Shown here in pieces: positions 51,752 to 60,998 of a stretch of DNA of 64,000 nt (positions are counted from its first letter, which is position 1; each line of letters opens with the position of its first letter). Source of the DNA: HGM04593 sp045647745 (lineage in GTDB: Bacteria > Bacteroidota > Bacteroidia > Bacteroidales > Bacteroidaceae). Position numbers and translations under genes: made by a program. The notes beneath the pieces are model-generated. The model was given only the letters and a program-made list of their open reading frames with translations, did no database searches and was not told where the DNA came from. The stretch is taken from contig JAZRMQ010000028.1 in assembly GCA_045647745.1 (NCBI GenBank), forward strand, positions 1 through 64,000. Direction: 5' to 3'.

Positions 51752-54523
51752 ATGAAGCATAGGACTTTGGGATTTTTCTTGGCATTTTTATTGCAGGTAG
51801 TTGCCTCGCTGGGGGTGTCTGCCGGCGATTTGTCGTTTGCCGGAAATTTTGCTTCATTCTCTTTGCAGGACACATTGGCTGTCGATGCAATGTCTCTTCC
51901 GGCCGACTCATTATCTCTTCCGGTTGATTCGGCGGCGGTAGTAACCGACTCTTTAACTGCAAAACCCAAAAAGGATGCGATAGAGGCTCCGGTGTTCTAT
52001 GAGAGTACCGACTCAATGGTGTGGTCGACCAACGGCAATGCTTTTTTGTATGGCGAAGGCAAGGTGGTATACGATAAGATAGAACTTACTGCCAATATCA
52101 TCTCAATGAATATGGATAGTAGCGTGGTACACGCTTTTGGTCGTGCCGATTCGGCCGGCGTTGTGAGCGGTCTACCGGTTTTTGTTGATGGTGGTACGCC
52201 CTACGAGTCAGAGAGAATGAGCTATAATTTTAAGAGTCGAAAGGGCTTTATAAGCAATGTGTACACTCAACAGGGTGATGGCTTTTTGATGGGTGGCAAG
52301 ACAAAAAAGGATTCTACTAATGTTTTCTACTCTCAAGATGGTATGTACACCACGTGTGATGCCGAGCATCCGCACTTTTATATCAAGCTGACCCGAGCAA
52401 AGGTGCGCCCAAAGAAAGATGTTGTTTCGGGCCCCTTGTATCTGGTTGTCGAGGATGTGCCGTTGCCGTTGGCTCTTCCCTTTGGATATTTTCCGTTTAC
52501 AAGCAAATACTCGTCGGGTATTATTATGCCGACGTATGGTGACGAGCTGGAACGTGGCTTTTATTTGCGCGATGGTGGATACTATTTTGCTTTCAGTGAT
52601 AAATTTGATTTAAAATTGACGGGTGAGATATACACTAAGGGTTCTTGGGGTGTTGGCGCTGCGTCGTCTTATGCCAAACGTTATAAATTTTCGGGTAGCG
52701 TGAATTTGAGCTATCTTGTGACAAAAAAAGGCGAAAAGGGTTTGCCCGATTACACTGTCAGCAAGAACTTTAGGGTTGTATGGAATCACCGACAGGATGC
52801 CAAGGCTCGTCCGAATAGTAATTTCTCGGCGAGTGTAAACTTTTCTACTGCCAATTATGAGCGCGCAAACCTGACAAGCCTTTATAATCCGGCACTCAGC
52901 TCGCAGAGTATGCGAACCTCAAGTGTCAGTTACTCGCATACCTTTCCCTCGATTGGCCTTACTTTGTCAACTTCTATGAACCTGTCGCAGAATGTTAAGG
53001 ACTCTATAATATCTCTTAATTTACCAAGCCTTAATGTCTCGCTGTCTAAAAAATACCCTTTCAAACGTAAAAAGAGAAAAGGTGACGAGCGTTGGTATGA
53101 AAAAATATCGCTGTCGTATAGCGGACAATTTAATAATAGCATATCGACAAAGGAGTATAAGATTTTAAAATCCAATATTCTGAAGGATTGGAACAATGGA
53201 GTGAAGCATAGTATCCCAATTAGTGCAACTTTTCAGTTGTTCGACCATATAAATATCACGCCAAGCTTCAACTACACCGAGCGTTGGTATTTTAGAAAGA
53301 TAAATCAGTCGTGGGACGAGGCTACAAACAGTGTTGTGCGCGATACTGTCGCTGGTTTCAACAGGGTATATAATTATAATCTTGCAATCTCGGCAAATAC
53401 AACGCTCTATGGTTTTTATAAGCCTGCCGGGTTTATGAAAAAAAGCCGTATTCACACTGTGCGCCACGTCTTTAAGCCGTCGCTCTCATTCAGCTATGCT
53501 CCCGACTTTGGAGATGCGCGCTATGGATACTATGGAACGTATGTCTACACCGACGAAGATGGCGAAGCACGCACAGTGGAGTATTCTCCCTATCAGGGTG
53601 CAATGTATGGAATTCCTTCAAAGGGAAGAACTGGTAGCGTTTCGCTGAATGTCAGCAATAATCTTGAGATGAAGTGGCGCACAAAGACCGATTCTTTGAA
53701 AAAAATCAGTCTTATAGATGAAATTGGTGCTTCGCTGTCGTATAATCTTGCAGCAAAGACAAAGCCTTGGAGTAACCTCTCGACACGATTGAGATTGAAG
53801 TTGACAAAAAATTATACCTTTAACTTCAATGCAACGTGGGCAACGTATGCTTATGCCTTTAATGATAAAGGACAGGTGATTGTGGGCGATAGAACCGAGT
53901 GGTCTTATGGTCGTTTCGGTCGTTTCCAAGGAATGAGCCATAATCTGTCGTATACGCTGAACAATAAAACGTTTGTGAAGATAAGAGATTGGTTCAATAA
54001 GAAATTTGGCGGTAGTGACGAGGAGAGTGCTGATGAAAAGCCGGAGGGTGACAAGGCTCTGGATTTGCCGGCAAAGGGGGTGAAAAGCGGGCGCGATAAA
54101 AATAAGGCGCAGAAGGCTGCTGTTGACGACGATGGATATATGCCGTTTAAATTTCCTTGGAATTTGTCTTTGTCCTATGGTATAACAATGGCCGAAGATA
54201 GGAGCGCAGAGATAAATTTGAAGACTATGCGCTATCCGTTCAAATTTACACAGAATTTGAATATATCGGGTAATATCGGTATCTCGGATAATTGGCGTAT
54301 TAACTTTACGTCGGGATATAATTTTGAGTATGGCAAGCTGACAACCACCACTATGAATATATCGCGTGACTTGCACTGCTTTGAGATGTCCTGTGGTATA
54401 GTGCTTGCGCCTTACACCTCGTTCAACTTTAGCTTCCGAGCTACCTCGCAGATGCTTGCTGATGCTCTCAAGATTGACAAGCGCAGTAGCAGTAGCTCAA
54501 ATGTGCAGTGGTATAACGATTAA
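51752..54523 (+). CDS. lptD: LPS assembly outer-membrane protein LptD (Bacteroidota type)
   Basis: 923 residues: signal peptide (1-24), a Ser/Asp-rich spacer, an N-terminal OstA/LptA-like beta-jellyroll (about 75-215, YGEGKVVYDKIELTANII) and a long C-terminal beta-barrel of alternating strands. It accepts LPS from the periplasmic bridge and inserts it into the outer leaflet. An acidic/charged low-complexity insertion (about 750-785, KKFGGSDEESADEKP) interrupts the barrel, likely an extracellular or periplasmic loop. Confidence 0.88.
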   Translation: MKHRTLGFFLAFLLQVVASLGVSAGDLSFAGNFASFSLQDTLAVDAMSLPADSLSLPVDSAAVVTDSLTAKPKKDAIEAPVFYESTDSMVWSTNGNAFLYGEGKVVYDKIELTANIISMNMDSSVVHAFGRADSAGVVSGLPVFVDGGTPYESERMSYNFKSRKGFISNVYTQQGDGFLMGGKTKKDSTNVFYSQDGMYTTCDAEHPHFYIKLTRAKVRPKKDVVSGPLYLVVEDVPLPLALPFGYFPFTSKYSSGIIMPTYGDELERGFYLRDGGYYFAFSDKFDLKLTGEIYTKGSWGVGAASSYAKRYKFSGSVNLSYLVTKKGEKGLPDYTVSKNFRVVWNHRQDAKARPNSNFSASVNFSTANYERANLTSLYNPALSSQSMRTSSVSYSHTFPSIGLTLSTSMNLSQNVKDSIISLNLPSLNVSLSKKYPFKRKKRKGDERWYEKISLSYSGQFNNSISTKEYKILKSNILKDWNNGVKHSIPISATFQLFDHINITPSFNYTERWYFRKINQSWDEATNSVVRDTVAGFNRVYNYNLAISANTTLYGFYKPAGFMKKSRIHTVRHVFKPSLSFSYAPDFGDARYGYYGTYVYTDEDGEARTVEYSPYQGAMYGIPSKGRTGSVSLNVSNNLEMKWRTKTDSLKKISLIDEIGASLSYNLAAKTKPWSNLSTRLRLKLTKNYTFNFNATWATYAYAFNDKGQVIVGDRTEWSYGRFGRFQGMSHNLSYTLNNKTFVKIRDWFNKKFGGSDEESADEKPEGDKALDLPAKGVKSGRDKNKAQKAAVDDDGYMPFKFPWNLSLSYGITMAEDRSAEINLKTMRYPFKFTQNLNISGNIGISDNWRINFTSGYNFEYGKLTTTTMNISRDLHCFEMSCGIVLAPYTSFNFSFRATSQMLADALKIDKRSSSSSNVQWYND

Positions 54524-54546
54524 AAGAGTCAATTATATTTTACCAT

Positions 54547-54574
54547 AAAAGGGGCAACAATTGTTGCCCCTTTT
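54547..54574. terminator. Bidirectional terminator
   Basis: 28-bp perfect palindrome AAAAGGGGCAACAATTGTTG... ending CCCCTTTT, between convergent lptD and ung. Confidence 0.9.
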
Positions 54575-54588
54575 GTGGTTTTTATTAA

Positions 54589-55254
54589 TTACCAATTTAT
54601 TTCGCTCAAGCCTTGTTCTCGCAAATATTTGTTTGCTGTGCTAAAGTGGTGGTTGCCAAAGAAGCCTTGATATGCCGATAGAGGCGAGGGGTGTGGCGAT
54701 GACAGCACAAGATGTTTATTGCGGTCAATGAATGCGCCTTTCTTTTGTGCGTAGCTACCCCAAAGAATAAAGACAATGCCGCTACGTCGTGACGCGAGCT
54801 CTCTTATGGCAGCGTCGGTAAATTCTTCCCAGCCGCGTTTTTGATGTGAGCCAGCTTGTGCGGCGCGCACCGTGAGTGTAGCATTGAGCAGTAACACTCC
54901 TTGGTCGCTCCAACGAGTGAGGTCGCCATCCTGTGGAATGGGGGTGCCTAAATCACTCTCAATCTCTTTGAAGATGTTTAGCAATGATGGCGGAAAGGGA
55001 ACACCTTTGTTTACCGAGAAACAGAGTCCGTTGGCTTGTCCTGCGCCGTGGTAGGGGTCTTGTCCCAGTATGACAACCTTTACCTTGTCGAACGGGCAAT
55101 GGTCAAAAGCATTGAATATGAGTTTTGCAGGTGGGTATATTGGTGTCTCTCCATTATACTCCTCTTTTACAAATTGTGTCAGCTTTACAAAGTAATCCTT
55201 CTCGAACTCATTTGCAAGCACCTCTTTCCAACTTTGCTCAATCTTTACACTCAT
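54589..55254 (-). CDS. ung: Uracil-DNA glycosylase
   Basis: 221-residue family 1 enzyme removing uracil from DNA. The water-activating loop is GQDPYHG with Asp66, and the C-terminal HPSPLSAYQGFFG gives the catalytic His. Three bases separate it from the upstream asnA stop; the two are a transcript. Confidence 0.97.
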   Translation of the reverse strand: MSVKIEQSWKEVLANEFEKDYFVKLTQFVKEEYNGETPIYPPAKLIFNAFDHCPFDKVKVVILGQDPYHGAGQANGLCFSVNKGVPFPPSLLNIFKEIESDLGTPIPQDGDLTRWSDQGVLLLNATLTVRAAQAGSHQKRGWEEFTDAAIRELASRRSGIVFILWGSYAQKKGAFIDRNKHLVLSSPHPSPLSAYQGFFGNHHFSTANKYLREQGLSEINW

Positions 55255-55257
55255 ATA

Positions 55258-56295
55258 TTATATAATAGGTATATTCATTTCTTTGCATTTGATACGCATC
55301 TCATCGGGCCAGATGCTTGACTGAATTTCGCCAATATGTGCTTTTTTAAGCAGTAGCATACACAGACGTGATTGTCCTATACCGCCACCGATGCTGAGTG
55401 GCAATTCTCCGTTAAGCATACGGCGGTGAAAATAGAGCTCTTTTCGCTCCTCTTTGCCCGATTTCTTGAGTTGGCGCAACAGCGCTTCGCGGTCGACACG
55501 GATACCCATTGATGAAAGTTCCATTGCCTTGCCAAGAATATCGCTCCAAATCATAAGGTCGCCGTTGAGGCCATAGAATCCATCTTCGTTTGCAGTGCTG
55601 TAATCATCGTAGTCGGGGGCGCGGTTGTCGTGTGGAATGCCGTCGCCAAGCTCGTTGCCAATGCCGATAATGAACACTGCGCCGTGCTCTTTTGTGATAG
55701 TCTCCTCACGCTCCTTTGGCGAGAGTGTGGGATATTTTAAACGCAGTTCTTCGCTGTGGATGAATGTAATCTTTTCGGGGAGTGACGGCTTTAATTGTGG
55801 GTAGCTTTCGCTGAGAGCAAACTCGGTGTGCAGGATTGCCGAGTAGATATCACTCACCACTTTTTTCAAAAACTCCACAGTGCGCTCTTTGTCGGATATG
55901 ACGCGCTCCCAGTCCCACTGGTCGACGTATAGCGAGTGAAGGTTGTCAAGCTCTTCGTGTGCACGTATAGCGTTCATATCGGTGTATATGCCGTAGCCGT
56001 GCGCGATGTTGTACTCGGCAAGTGTTACTCGTTTCCATTTTGCCAATGAGTGAACAACCTCGGCCACCGCGCCGTTCATATCCTGAATTGGGAAACTTAC
56101 AGCATTCTCGTATCCGTTAAGGTCATCGTTCAGGCCGGTACCTTGCAATACAAACAAAGGTGCTGTTACTCGACGCAGACGGAGTGACGACGACAGGTTG
56201 AGCTGAAATGTCTCTTTAATCTGCTTAATGGCTAATTCGGTCTGCTTTAAGTCGAGTAGCGGAGCGTATTTCTGTGGTAATTGATATAATTTCAT
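55258..56295 (-). CDS. asnA: Aspartate-ammonia ligase (ammonia-dependent asparagine synthetase)
   Basis: 345 residues related in fold to class II aminoacyl-tRNA synthetases; makes asparagine from aspartate, ammonia and ATP. Characteristic blocks LRLRRVTAPLFV, QWDWERVI, and SIGGGIGQSRLCM near the C-terminus are present. Family length about 330-345. With the asparaginase at 1410-2450, the window carries both synthesis and breakdown of asparagine. Confidence 0.96.
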   Translation of the reverse strand: MKLYQLPQKYAPLLDLKQTELAIKQIKETFQLNLSSSLRLRRVTAPLFVLQGTGLNDDLNGYENAVSFPIQDMNGAVAEVVHSLAKWKRVTLAEYNIAHGYGIYTDMNAIRAHEELDNLHSLYVDQWDWERVISDKERTVEFLKKVVSDIYSAILHTEFALSESYPQLKPSLPEKITFIHSEELRLKYPTLSPKEREETITKEHGAVFIIGIGNELGDGIPHDNRAPDYDDYSTANEDGFYGLNGDLMIWSDILGKAMELSSMGIRVDREALLRQLKKSGKEERKELYFHRRMLNGELPLSIGGGIGQSRLCMLLLKKAHIGEIQSSIWPDEMRIKCKEMNIPII

Positions 56296-56380
56296 TTTGT
56301 TTTTGACAAATTGCTTTTGTTTTGTCTGTTTTTGCTGTGTTTTTTTACTATTGTAAAAGCGTTAGCTTTCTTATTATTGA

Positions 56381-56388
56381 CAAAGATA
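56381..56388 (-). promoter_or_regulatory. -7 element of asnA-ung
   Basis: Minus-strand TATCTTTG, a perfect -7, 85 bp before the start. Confidence 0.45.
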
Positions 56389-56479
56389 TGTGTTTTGTTT
56401 TAAAAATGCTAATAAATATTGCTTAAACATTGCGGCTTGTACTATTTTTCACGCTTTTTCTTTTTTTGGCAAACAAGCA

Positions 56480-56510
56480 ATTGTTTCTTTGCGATTTTAT
56501 AGTATCTTCG
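56480..56510 (+). promoter_or_regulatory. Promoter of tRNA-Arg
   Basis: ATTG (56480-56483), spacer 19 bp and TATCTTCG (56503-56510), ending 27 bp before the tRNA. Confidence 0.5.
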
Positions 56511-56537
56511 CAGTCGCAATTAAAGATTGCGACTGCC

Positions 56538-56611
56538 GGCCCTGTAGCTTAGCTGAATAGAGCATTAGATTCCGGTTCTGAAGGTCGTGGGTTTGAATCC
56601 CACCGGGGTCA
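56538..56611 (+). tRNA. tRNA-Arg (anticodon CCG)
   Basis: 74-nt cloverleaf: acceptor GGCCCTG / CGGGGTC (one G-T wobble at each of two positions), D-stem GCTT/GAGC, anticodon stem TTAGA/TCTGA with loop TTCCGGT giving anticodon CCG, and T-arm GTGGG/CCCAC with loop TTTGAAT. Discriminator A; CCA not encoded. The T-loop has T at position 56, and the D-loop has A at position 19 instead of the usual C and G, a compensated tertiary pair. Confidence 0.93.
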
Positions 56612-56621
56612 CGGATTAACT

Positions 56622-56659
56622 AAAAAGAGAAATAACGGCACTCCGTTATTTCTCTTTTT
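56622..56659. terminator. Bidirectional terminator overlapping the glycosyltransferase 3' end
   Basis: 17-bp perfect stem AAAAAGAGAAATAACGG and complement, loop CACT. One arm covers the last codons of the convergent glycosyltransferase. Confidence 0.88.
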
Positions 56660-57407
56660 CTGCTCTAATATCCTTTTCCATTATCTTGCTGACGATGAAC
56701 ACCTGATACGTTGCGTCCATATATGCTTTGATAAGTCCGCGTCGGCCTTGCATAATCTCGCCTTTTATGATGTAGGTGCGGAAAAAACGCCAAAGTGGCC
56801 TGTAAAACAGTGCCCACATTCCATATTTTTTGTGCGCTTTCCTGACAACCTCATTGTCGCTATATATGTTGGCCTTGCTTATGAGTTGTTGTATTGTTTC
56901 ATCGGCAAGATGTTTGATTTTGAACTGCAAAGGGGCCTTCTCGACCGGGCCGTCTATTTTTGGAATAGCGTGTATTGTGTGTGGCCAGTCGACTTTGTCG
57001 CGCTTCATAAAACGCAGCTGAAAATCATTGGTGAGTTTGCTGTTGCCATATTTCCCCAAGTACATATTGTGCCTTGAGATAAATAGGCCGGTGGGGCAGC
57101 CGGGCTCCTCAATCTTTTTATAAAGATAGTCGCGAAGTTCGGGGGTGATAATCTCGTCGGCATCAACAACCAGCACCCATTCGTGGGTGGCTTGCTGTAT
57201 TGCAAAGTTGCGTGCCGGCTCTACAATGGTTATATCTCCTTTGGGGAATGTAGCAATCTTGCAGCCATATTTTTTAGCAATCTCGACGGTGTTGTCGGTG
57301 CTTTGCATATCGCACACGACAATCTCGTCGAAATTTTTTACTGCATCGAGCACCTGTTCAAGGTGTTTCTCGGCATTATAGGTGTTGATTACTACAGATA
57401 TTGGCAT
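56646..57407 (-). CDS. Family 2 glycosyltransferase (LPS core-type)
   Basis: 253 residues. N-terminal GT2 start ISVVINTYNAEKHLEQVLDA (residues 3-22), nucleotide-sugar binding CDMQSTDNT, and the metal-binding VVDADEII near 76-83. The size and the C-terminal hydrophobic/basic helices are like the WaaE/KdtX-type LPS core beta-glucosyltransferases; acceptor unknown. It starts 18 bp after the proS stop and probably shares its transcript. Confidence 0.87.
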   Translation of the reverse strand: MPISVVINTYNAEKHLEQVLDAVKNFDEIVVCDMQSTDNTVEIAKKYGCKIATFPKGDITIVEPARNFAIQQATHEWVLVVDADEIITPELRDYLYKKIEEPGCPTGLFISRHNMYLGKYGNSKLTNDFQLRFMKRDKVDWPHTIHAIPKIDGPVEKAPLQFKIKHLADETIQQLISKANIYSDNEVVRKAHKKYGMWALFYRPLWRFFRTYIIKGEIMQGRRGLIKAYMDATYQVFIVSKIMEKDIRAEKEK

Positions 57408-57425
57408 TGTCTCTTTGCGCAGTTT

Positions 57426-58904
57426 TTAATATGCTCTTGCGAAAAGTACTCGACGTGCCGATGGCTTGCCGGTTACCATACAGGTGCCGGGAGTCTCGTC
57501 CCAGCCCAAGGGGATACAGCGGATGGTTGCCTTTGTCTCGTTTTTGATGAGCTCCTCTGTCTCGGGGGTGCCGTCCCAGTGTGCAAGGATAAATCCACCC
57601 TTTTCAATCTCGGTCTTAAACTCCTCGTAAGTGTCTACGCTGCGTGTGTTTGCCTCGCGCATTGCAAGAGCCTTGCGGTGAAGGTTCGCCTGAATATCGT
57701 CAAGCAACTCTTTTACAAAGGCTGTTATGCCATCGATTGAGCGTGTCTCTTTTTCGAGAGTGTCACGGCGCATAACCTCGATTGTGCCGTTCTCAATGTC
57801 GCGTGCACCAAGAACAAGGCGCACAGGAACACCCTTCAACTCATACTCGGCAAATTTAAAACCGGGGCGTTTGTTGTCGGCATCGTCGAACTTGACGGTG
57901 ATACCCATCTTCTTTAGCTCGGCAATCATTGGGTCTGTTGTCTCCTTGATTTTTGCAAGCTGTTCTTCGTTCTTGTAGATGGGGACAATTACCACCTGTA
58001 TTGGTGCGAGTGCCGGTGGCAATACAAGGCCGTTGTCGTCGGAGTGAGTCATAATGAGGGCTCCCATCAAGCGGGTTGATACTCCCCAAGATGTTGCCCA
58101 CACATATTCGAGGTTGTTGTTCTTGTCAACAAACTGAACATTGAAAGCTTTTGCAAAATTCTGCCCAAGGAAGTGCGATGTTCCGCACTGCAATGCTTTG
58201 CCATCCTGCATCATACCTTCGATGGTGTATGTGTCGAGTGCACCGGCAAAACGCTCGTTAGCCGATTTAACTCCCATCACAACTGGCAAAGCCATATAGT
58301 TGTTGGCAAAATCGTTGTATACGTGAAGCATTGTTTGAGCCTCTTTCTCAGCCTCTTCGCGTGTGGCGTGTGCGGTGTGTCCCTCCTGCCACAAGAACTC
58401 GGCTGTGCGCAAGAAGAGGCGTGTGCGCATCTCCCAACGCATTACGTTTGCCCACTGGTTTACCATAATAGGCAGGTCGCGGTATGATTGTATCCAATTC
58501 TTGTATGTGCTCCAGATGATTGTCTCTGATGTTGGGCGGATAATCATCTCCTCCTCGAGTCGTGCTGCCGGGTCTACAACAACGCCGCTGCCATCCTCGG
58601 CATTTTTCAGGCGGTAGTGTGTTACAACTGCGCACTCTTTGGCAAAGCCCTCGACGTGCTCGGCCTCGCGGCTGAGGTATGATTTTGGAATCAACATTGG
58701 GAAATATGCGTTGACGTGTCCTGTCTCTTTGAACATATCGTCGAGTGTGCGCTGTATTTTCTCCCAGATGGCATAGCCATAGGGCTTGATTACCATACAT
58801 CCTCTCACCGGTGACTGCTCGGCAAGGTCTGCTTTTATCACCAAGTCGTTATACCACTGTGAGTAACTCTCACTGCGCTTTGTAAGATCTTTTAATTCGG
58901 CCAT
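57426..58904 (-). CDS. proS: Prolyl-tRNA synthetase (archaeal/eukaryote-like type)
   Basis: 492 residues, class II synthetase. Motif 2 region is MRWEMRTRLFLRTAEFLWQEGHTAH; the short form without an editing insertion ends in GTPETEELIKNETKATIRCIP and a C-terminal zinc/tyrosine-type end (RAY). I start at 58904 (MAELKDLTKRSESYSQWYND); an in-frame extension to 58952 does not resemble the family. Confidence 0.95.
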   Translation of the reverse strand: MAELKDLTKRSESYSQWYNDLVIKADLAEQSPVRGCMVIKPYGYAIWEKIQRTLDDMFKETGHVNAYFPMLIPKSYLSREAEHVEGFAKECAVVTHYRLKNAEDGSGVVVDPAARLEEEMIIRPTSETIIWSTYKNWIQSYRDLPIMVNQWANVMRWEMRTRLFLRTAEFLWQEGHTAHATREEAEKEAQTMLHVYNDFANNYMALPVVMGVKSANERFAGALDTYTIEGMMQDGKALQCGTSHFLGQNFAKAFNVQFVDKNNNLEYVWATSWGVSTRLMGALIMTHSDDNGLVLPPALAPIQVVIVPIYKNEEQLAKIKETTDPMIAELKKMGITVKFDDADNKRPGFKFAEYELKGVPVRLVLGARDIENGTIEVMRRDTLEKETRSIDGITAFVKELLDDIQANLHRKALAMREANTRSVDTYEEFKTEIEKGGFILAHWDGTPETEELIKNETKATIRCIPLGWDETPGTCMVTGKPSARRVLFARAY

Positions 58905-58949
58905 ATAATTTTGTATTTTATTTGTTTTCTGTTTTTCCGATACTATCTG

Positions 58950-58957
58950 CAAAAATA
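58950..58957 (-). promoter_or_regulatory. -7 element of proS
   Basis: Minus-strand TATTTTTG, 45 bp before the start; -33 not clear. Confidence 0.4.
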
Positions 58958-59062
58958 CGAAATATATTGATATAATTATGAATTTAGTACCGCTGTTTTT
59001 GTCTAAGCATTAATTTATGTTCAATTCAGAGCATTTGGGTTGTTGGAAAAGATATTTTTAGT

Positions 59063-59070
59063 TAACTTTG
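59063..59070 (+). promoter_or_regulatory. -7 element of the OmpA-family gene
   Basis: TAACTTTG matches the consensus, 37 bp before the start; GTTG at 59039-59042 may be a weak -33 with a 20-bp spacer. Confidence 0.5.
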
Positions 59071-59107
59071 CAGAAAGTTTGACAAAGAAATTTAAATTTA
59101 AACTAAT

Positions 59108-59815
59108 ATGAAATCAGTAAAGACTCTTTGCGTGGTTCTTTGTACTGCGCTTATTTTCTCAAGTTGTGGTAGTTGGAACAATTTGGCGAAAGGTACAACA
59201 ATTGGTGCTGCCAGTGGTGCTGCCGGTGGTGCATTGATTGGTGCGTTGATTGGAAAACTTACCGGAAAAACTGGTGTAGGCGCGGCCGTTGGTGCTGCAG
59301 TCGGTACTGCTGTTGGTGCCGGTACTGGTGCTTTGATTGGTAAGAGAATGGACAATGCTGCCGAGGCTGCGGCTTTGGTTGAGAATGCTACCGTGCAGAC
59401 AATTACCGATGCAAACAATCTTACAGCTGTGAAGGTTACTTTTGATTCAGGCGTGCTTTTTGCTACAAATAAGTATGCTTTGAACAAGAGCGCTCAGGAC
59501 AACCTCTCTGAATTTGCAAAGGTGTTGATTGAGTATAGTGATGCCGACGTTGTGATATATGGTCACACCGACTCTACCGGTAGCGATGCTATAAACAATC
59601 CTTTGTCGGTGAAGCGCGCCGAGGCTGTGTCGGAGTATCTTTTGTCAAAGGGTGTTGCCGAGTCACAGATAAAGAGTGTTGAGGGCTTTGGCTCACAGCA
59701 GCCTGTTGCTGATAATTCAACAGCTGCCGGACGTGCCGAGAATCGTCGCGTGGAGATATTTATGTATGCCAGCGCCGAGATGATTGAGGCTGCCAACAAC
59801 GGTACATTGGAATAA
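59108..59815 (+). CDS. OmpA-family lipoprotein with glycine-zipper domain
   Basis: 235 residues. Lipobox IFSSC gives a lipidated Cys20. Residues about 28-78 form a glycine/alanine zipper (repeated GAAxGAAxGALIG), as in YMGG/YiaD-type proteins. The C-terminal OmpA domain (about 105-225) carries the peptidoglycan-binding GHTDSTGSDAINNPLS and AENRRVEIF signatures with the key Asp and Arg. It links the outer membrane to peptidoglycan. Confidence 0.93.
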   Translation: MKSVKTLCVVLCTALIFSSCGSWNNLAKGTTIGAASGAAGGALIGALIGKLTGKTGVGAAVGAAVGTAVGAGTGALIGKRMDNAAEAAALVENATVQTITDANNLTAVKVTFDSGVLFATNKYALNKSAQDNLSEFAKVLIEYSDADVVIYGHTDSTGSDAINNPLSVKRAEAVSEYLLSKGVAESQIKSVEGFGSQQPVADNSTAAGRAENRRVEIFMYASAEMIEAANNGTLE

Positions 59816-59833
59816 GAAGTTTTTCTCGTACTT

Positions 59834-59875
59834 ATATGATAAAACCCGGAGCTTTAGTTCCGGGTTTTATCATAT
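59834..59875 (+). terminator. Terminator of the OmpA-family gene
   Basis: 17-bp perfect stem ATATGATAAAACCCGGA and complement, 8-nt loop. Confidence 0.88.
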
Positions 59876-59947
59876 AAGGCAGTAGATGCAATAGTGCGAT
59901 TTTTGCTAAAGAACTCTCCTCATAATTACTATTTGAAAAAAAATATA

Positions 59948-59955
59948 TACATTTG
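59948..59955 (+). promoter_or_regulatory. -7 element of the lipid A acyltransferase gene
   Basis: TACATTTG matches TAnnTTTG, 55 bp before the start. Confidence 0.45.
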
Positions 59956-60010
59956 TGTCAATTTAAATTAAATAGTTGATGGCGCTCCTTGGCGCGTGGT
60001 GCATCTTCTT

Positions 60011-60976
60011 ATGAAAAAAGTGCTTTATTATATTCTTTTGTCACTGCTGTTTGTGCTTAACAAACTGCCGTTTTGTGTTGTGTATCTTCTCTCGGATATA
60101 ACATATCTTCTTGTATATTATCTGGTGCGCTATCGTCGCAAGGTGGTTCGTGACAATCTTGTAAAATCTTTCCCCGAAAAGAGTCTGAAGGAGATAAAAA
60201 AGATTGAACGCAAATTCTACTCTTCGCTTTGCGACTATTTCTTTGAGACTATCAAATTGTATGGGTTGAGTGAAAAACAGATGCGCAAAAGAATGGTTTT
60301 TACAGGTCTGGACGATGTTAATCGTATGCTTGCCAAGGGACATTCTTGTGTCTGTTATATGGGACATTTTATAAATTGGGAGTATATAACCTCAGTCGCA
60401 TTGCACTTTAACGATGATAATCTTGTTGTTGGCGATATTTACCATCCGCTTGAGAACAGACGCTTTGATAGACTAATGAAAAAGATTAGGGACCAGTATG
60501 GTGCCGAGTCTATTACAATGGCAAATACTCTACGCCGAATATTGCAGATAACAAAGGAGAAGAAAAAATATCTGATTGGGTTTATTGCTGACCAAGTTCC
60601 TACTTGGGAGTCGATAAACCATTGGGTTGATTTTTTGCATAGGGATACCCCTGTCTTTACAGGAACCGAGAAGATTGCTCAGCGCACTCAGGCTTCATTG
60701 TTCTATATAAAGATAAAGCGTGTAAAGCGCGGCTATTATACGGCTCATTTTGAGTTTTTTGCCGAGGATGCTTCAAAAATGGCGGAGTTTGAACCTACTA
60801 ACCGTTATTACGAGCTGTTAGAGCAGGATATAAAAGAAAATCCCGAGTTGTGGCTCTGGACTCACAAACGATGGAAACGTACACGTGCTGGATATGAAAA
60901 GCGTGAGAGAATACGCGAGGAGGGGCGCAAACGATTGCTGAGGAAAAAAGAGGAGGCCTCTTTGCAGAATAAATGA
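60011..60976 (+). CDS. Lipid A biosynthesis (lauroyl-type) acyltransferase
   Basis: 321 residues of the LpxL/HtrB family, which adds secondary acyl chains to lipid A at the inner membrane. One N-terminal hydrophobic helix (about 4-38) precedes the catalytic H-x4-E motif (His119 and Glu124 in GHFINWE). Later segments IADQVP and FTGTEKIA match the family. The C-terminus is very basic. I start at ATG 60011; GTG codons 12-15 bp upstream are alternatives. Confidence 0.9.
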   Translation: MKKVLYYILLSLLFVLNKLPFCVVYLLSDITYLLVYYLVRYRRKVVRDNLVKSFPEKSLKEIKKIERKFYSSLCDYFFETIKLYGLSEKQMRKRMVFTGLDDVNRMLAKGHSCVCYMGHFINWEYITSVALHFNDDNLVVGDIYHPLENRRFDRLMKKIRDQYGAESITMANTLRRILQITKEKKKYLIGFIADQVPTWESINHWVDFLHRDTPVFTGTEKIAQRTQASLFYIKIKRVKRGYYTAHFEFFAEDASKMAEFEPTNRYYELLEQDIKENPELWLWTHKRWKRTRAGYEKRERIREEGRKRLLRKKEEASLQNK

Positions 60977-60998
60977 GCGATTGATGGCGCAGGGGCGC

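Noticed and set aside
53618..54376. 252-residue minus-strand frame inside lptD
   Set aside because: Antisense to the well supported beta-barrel gene.
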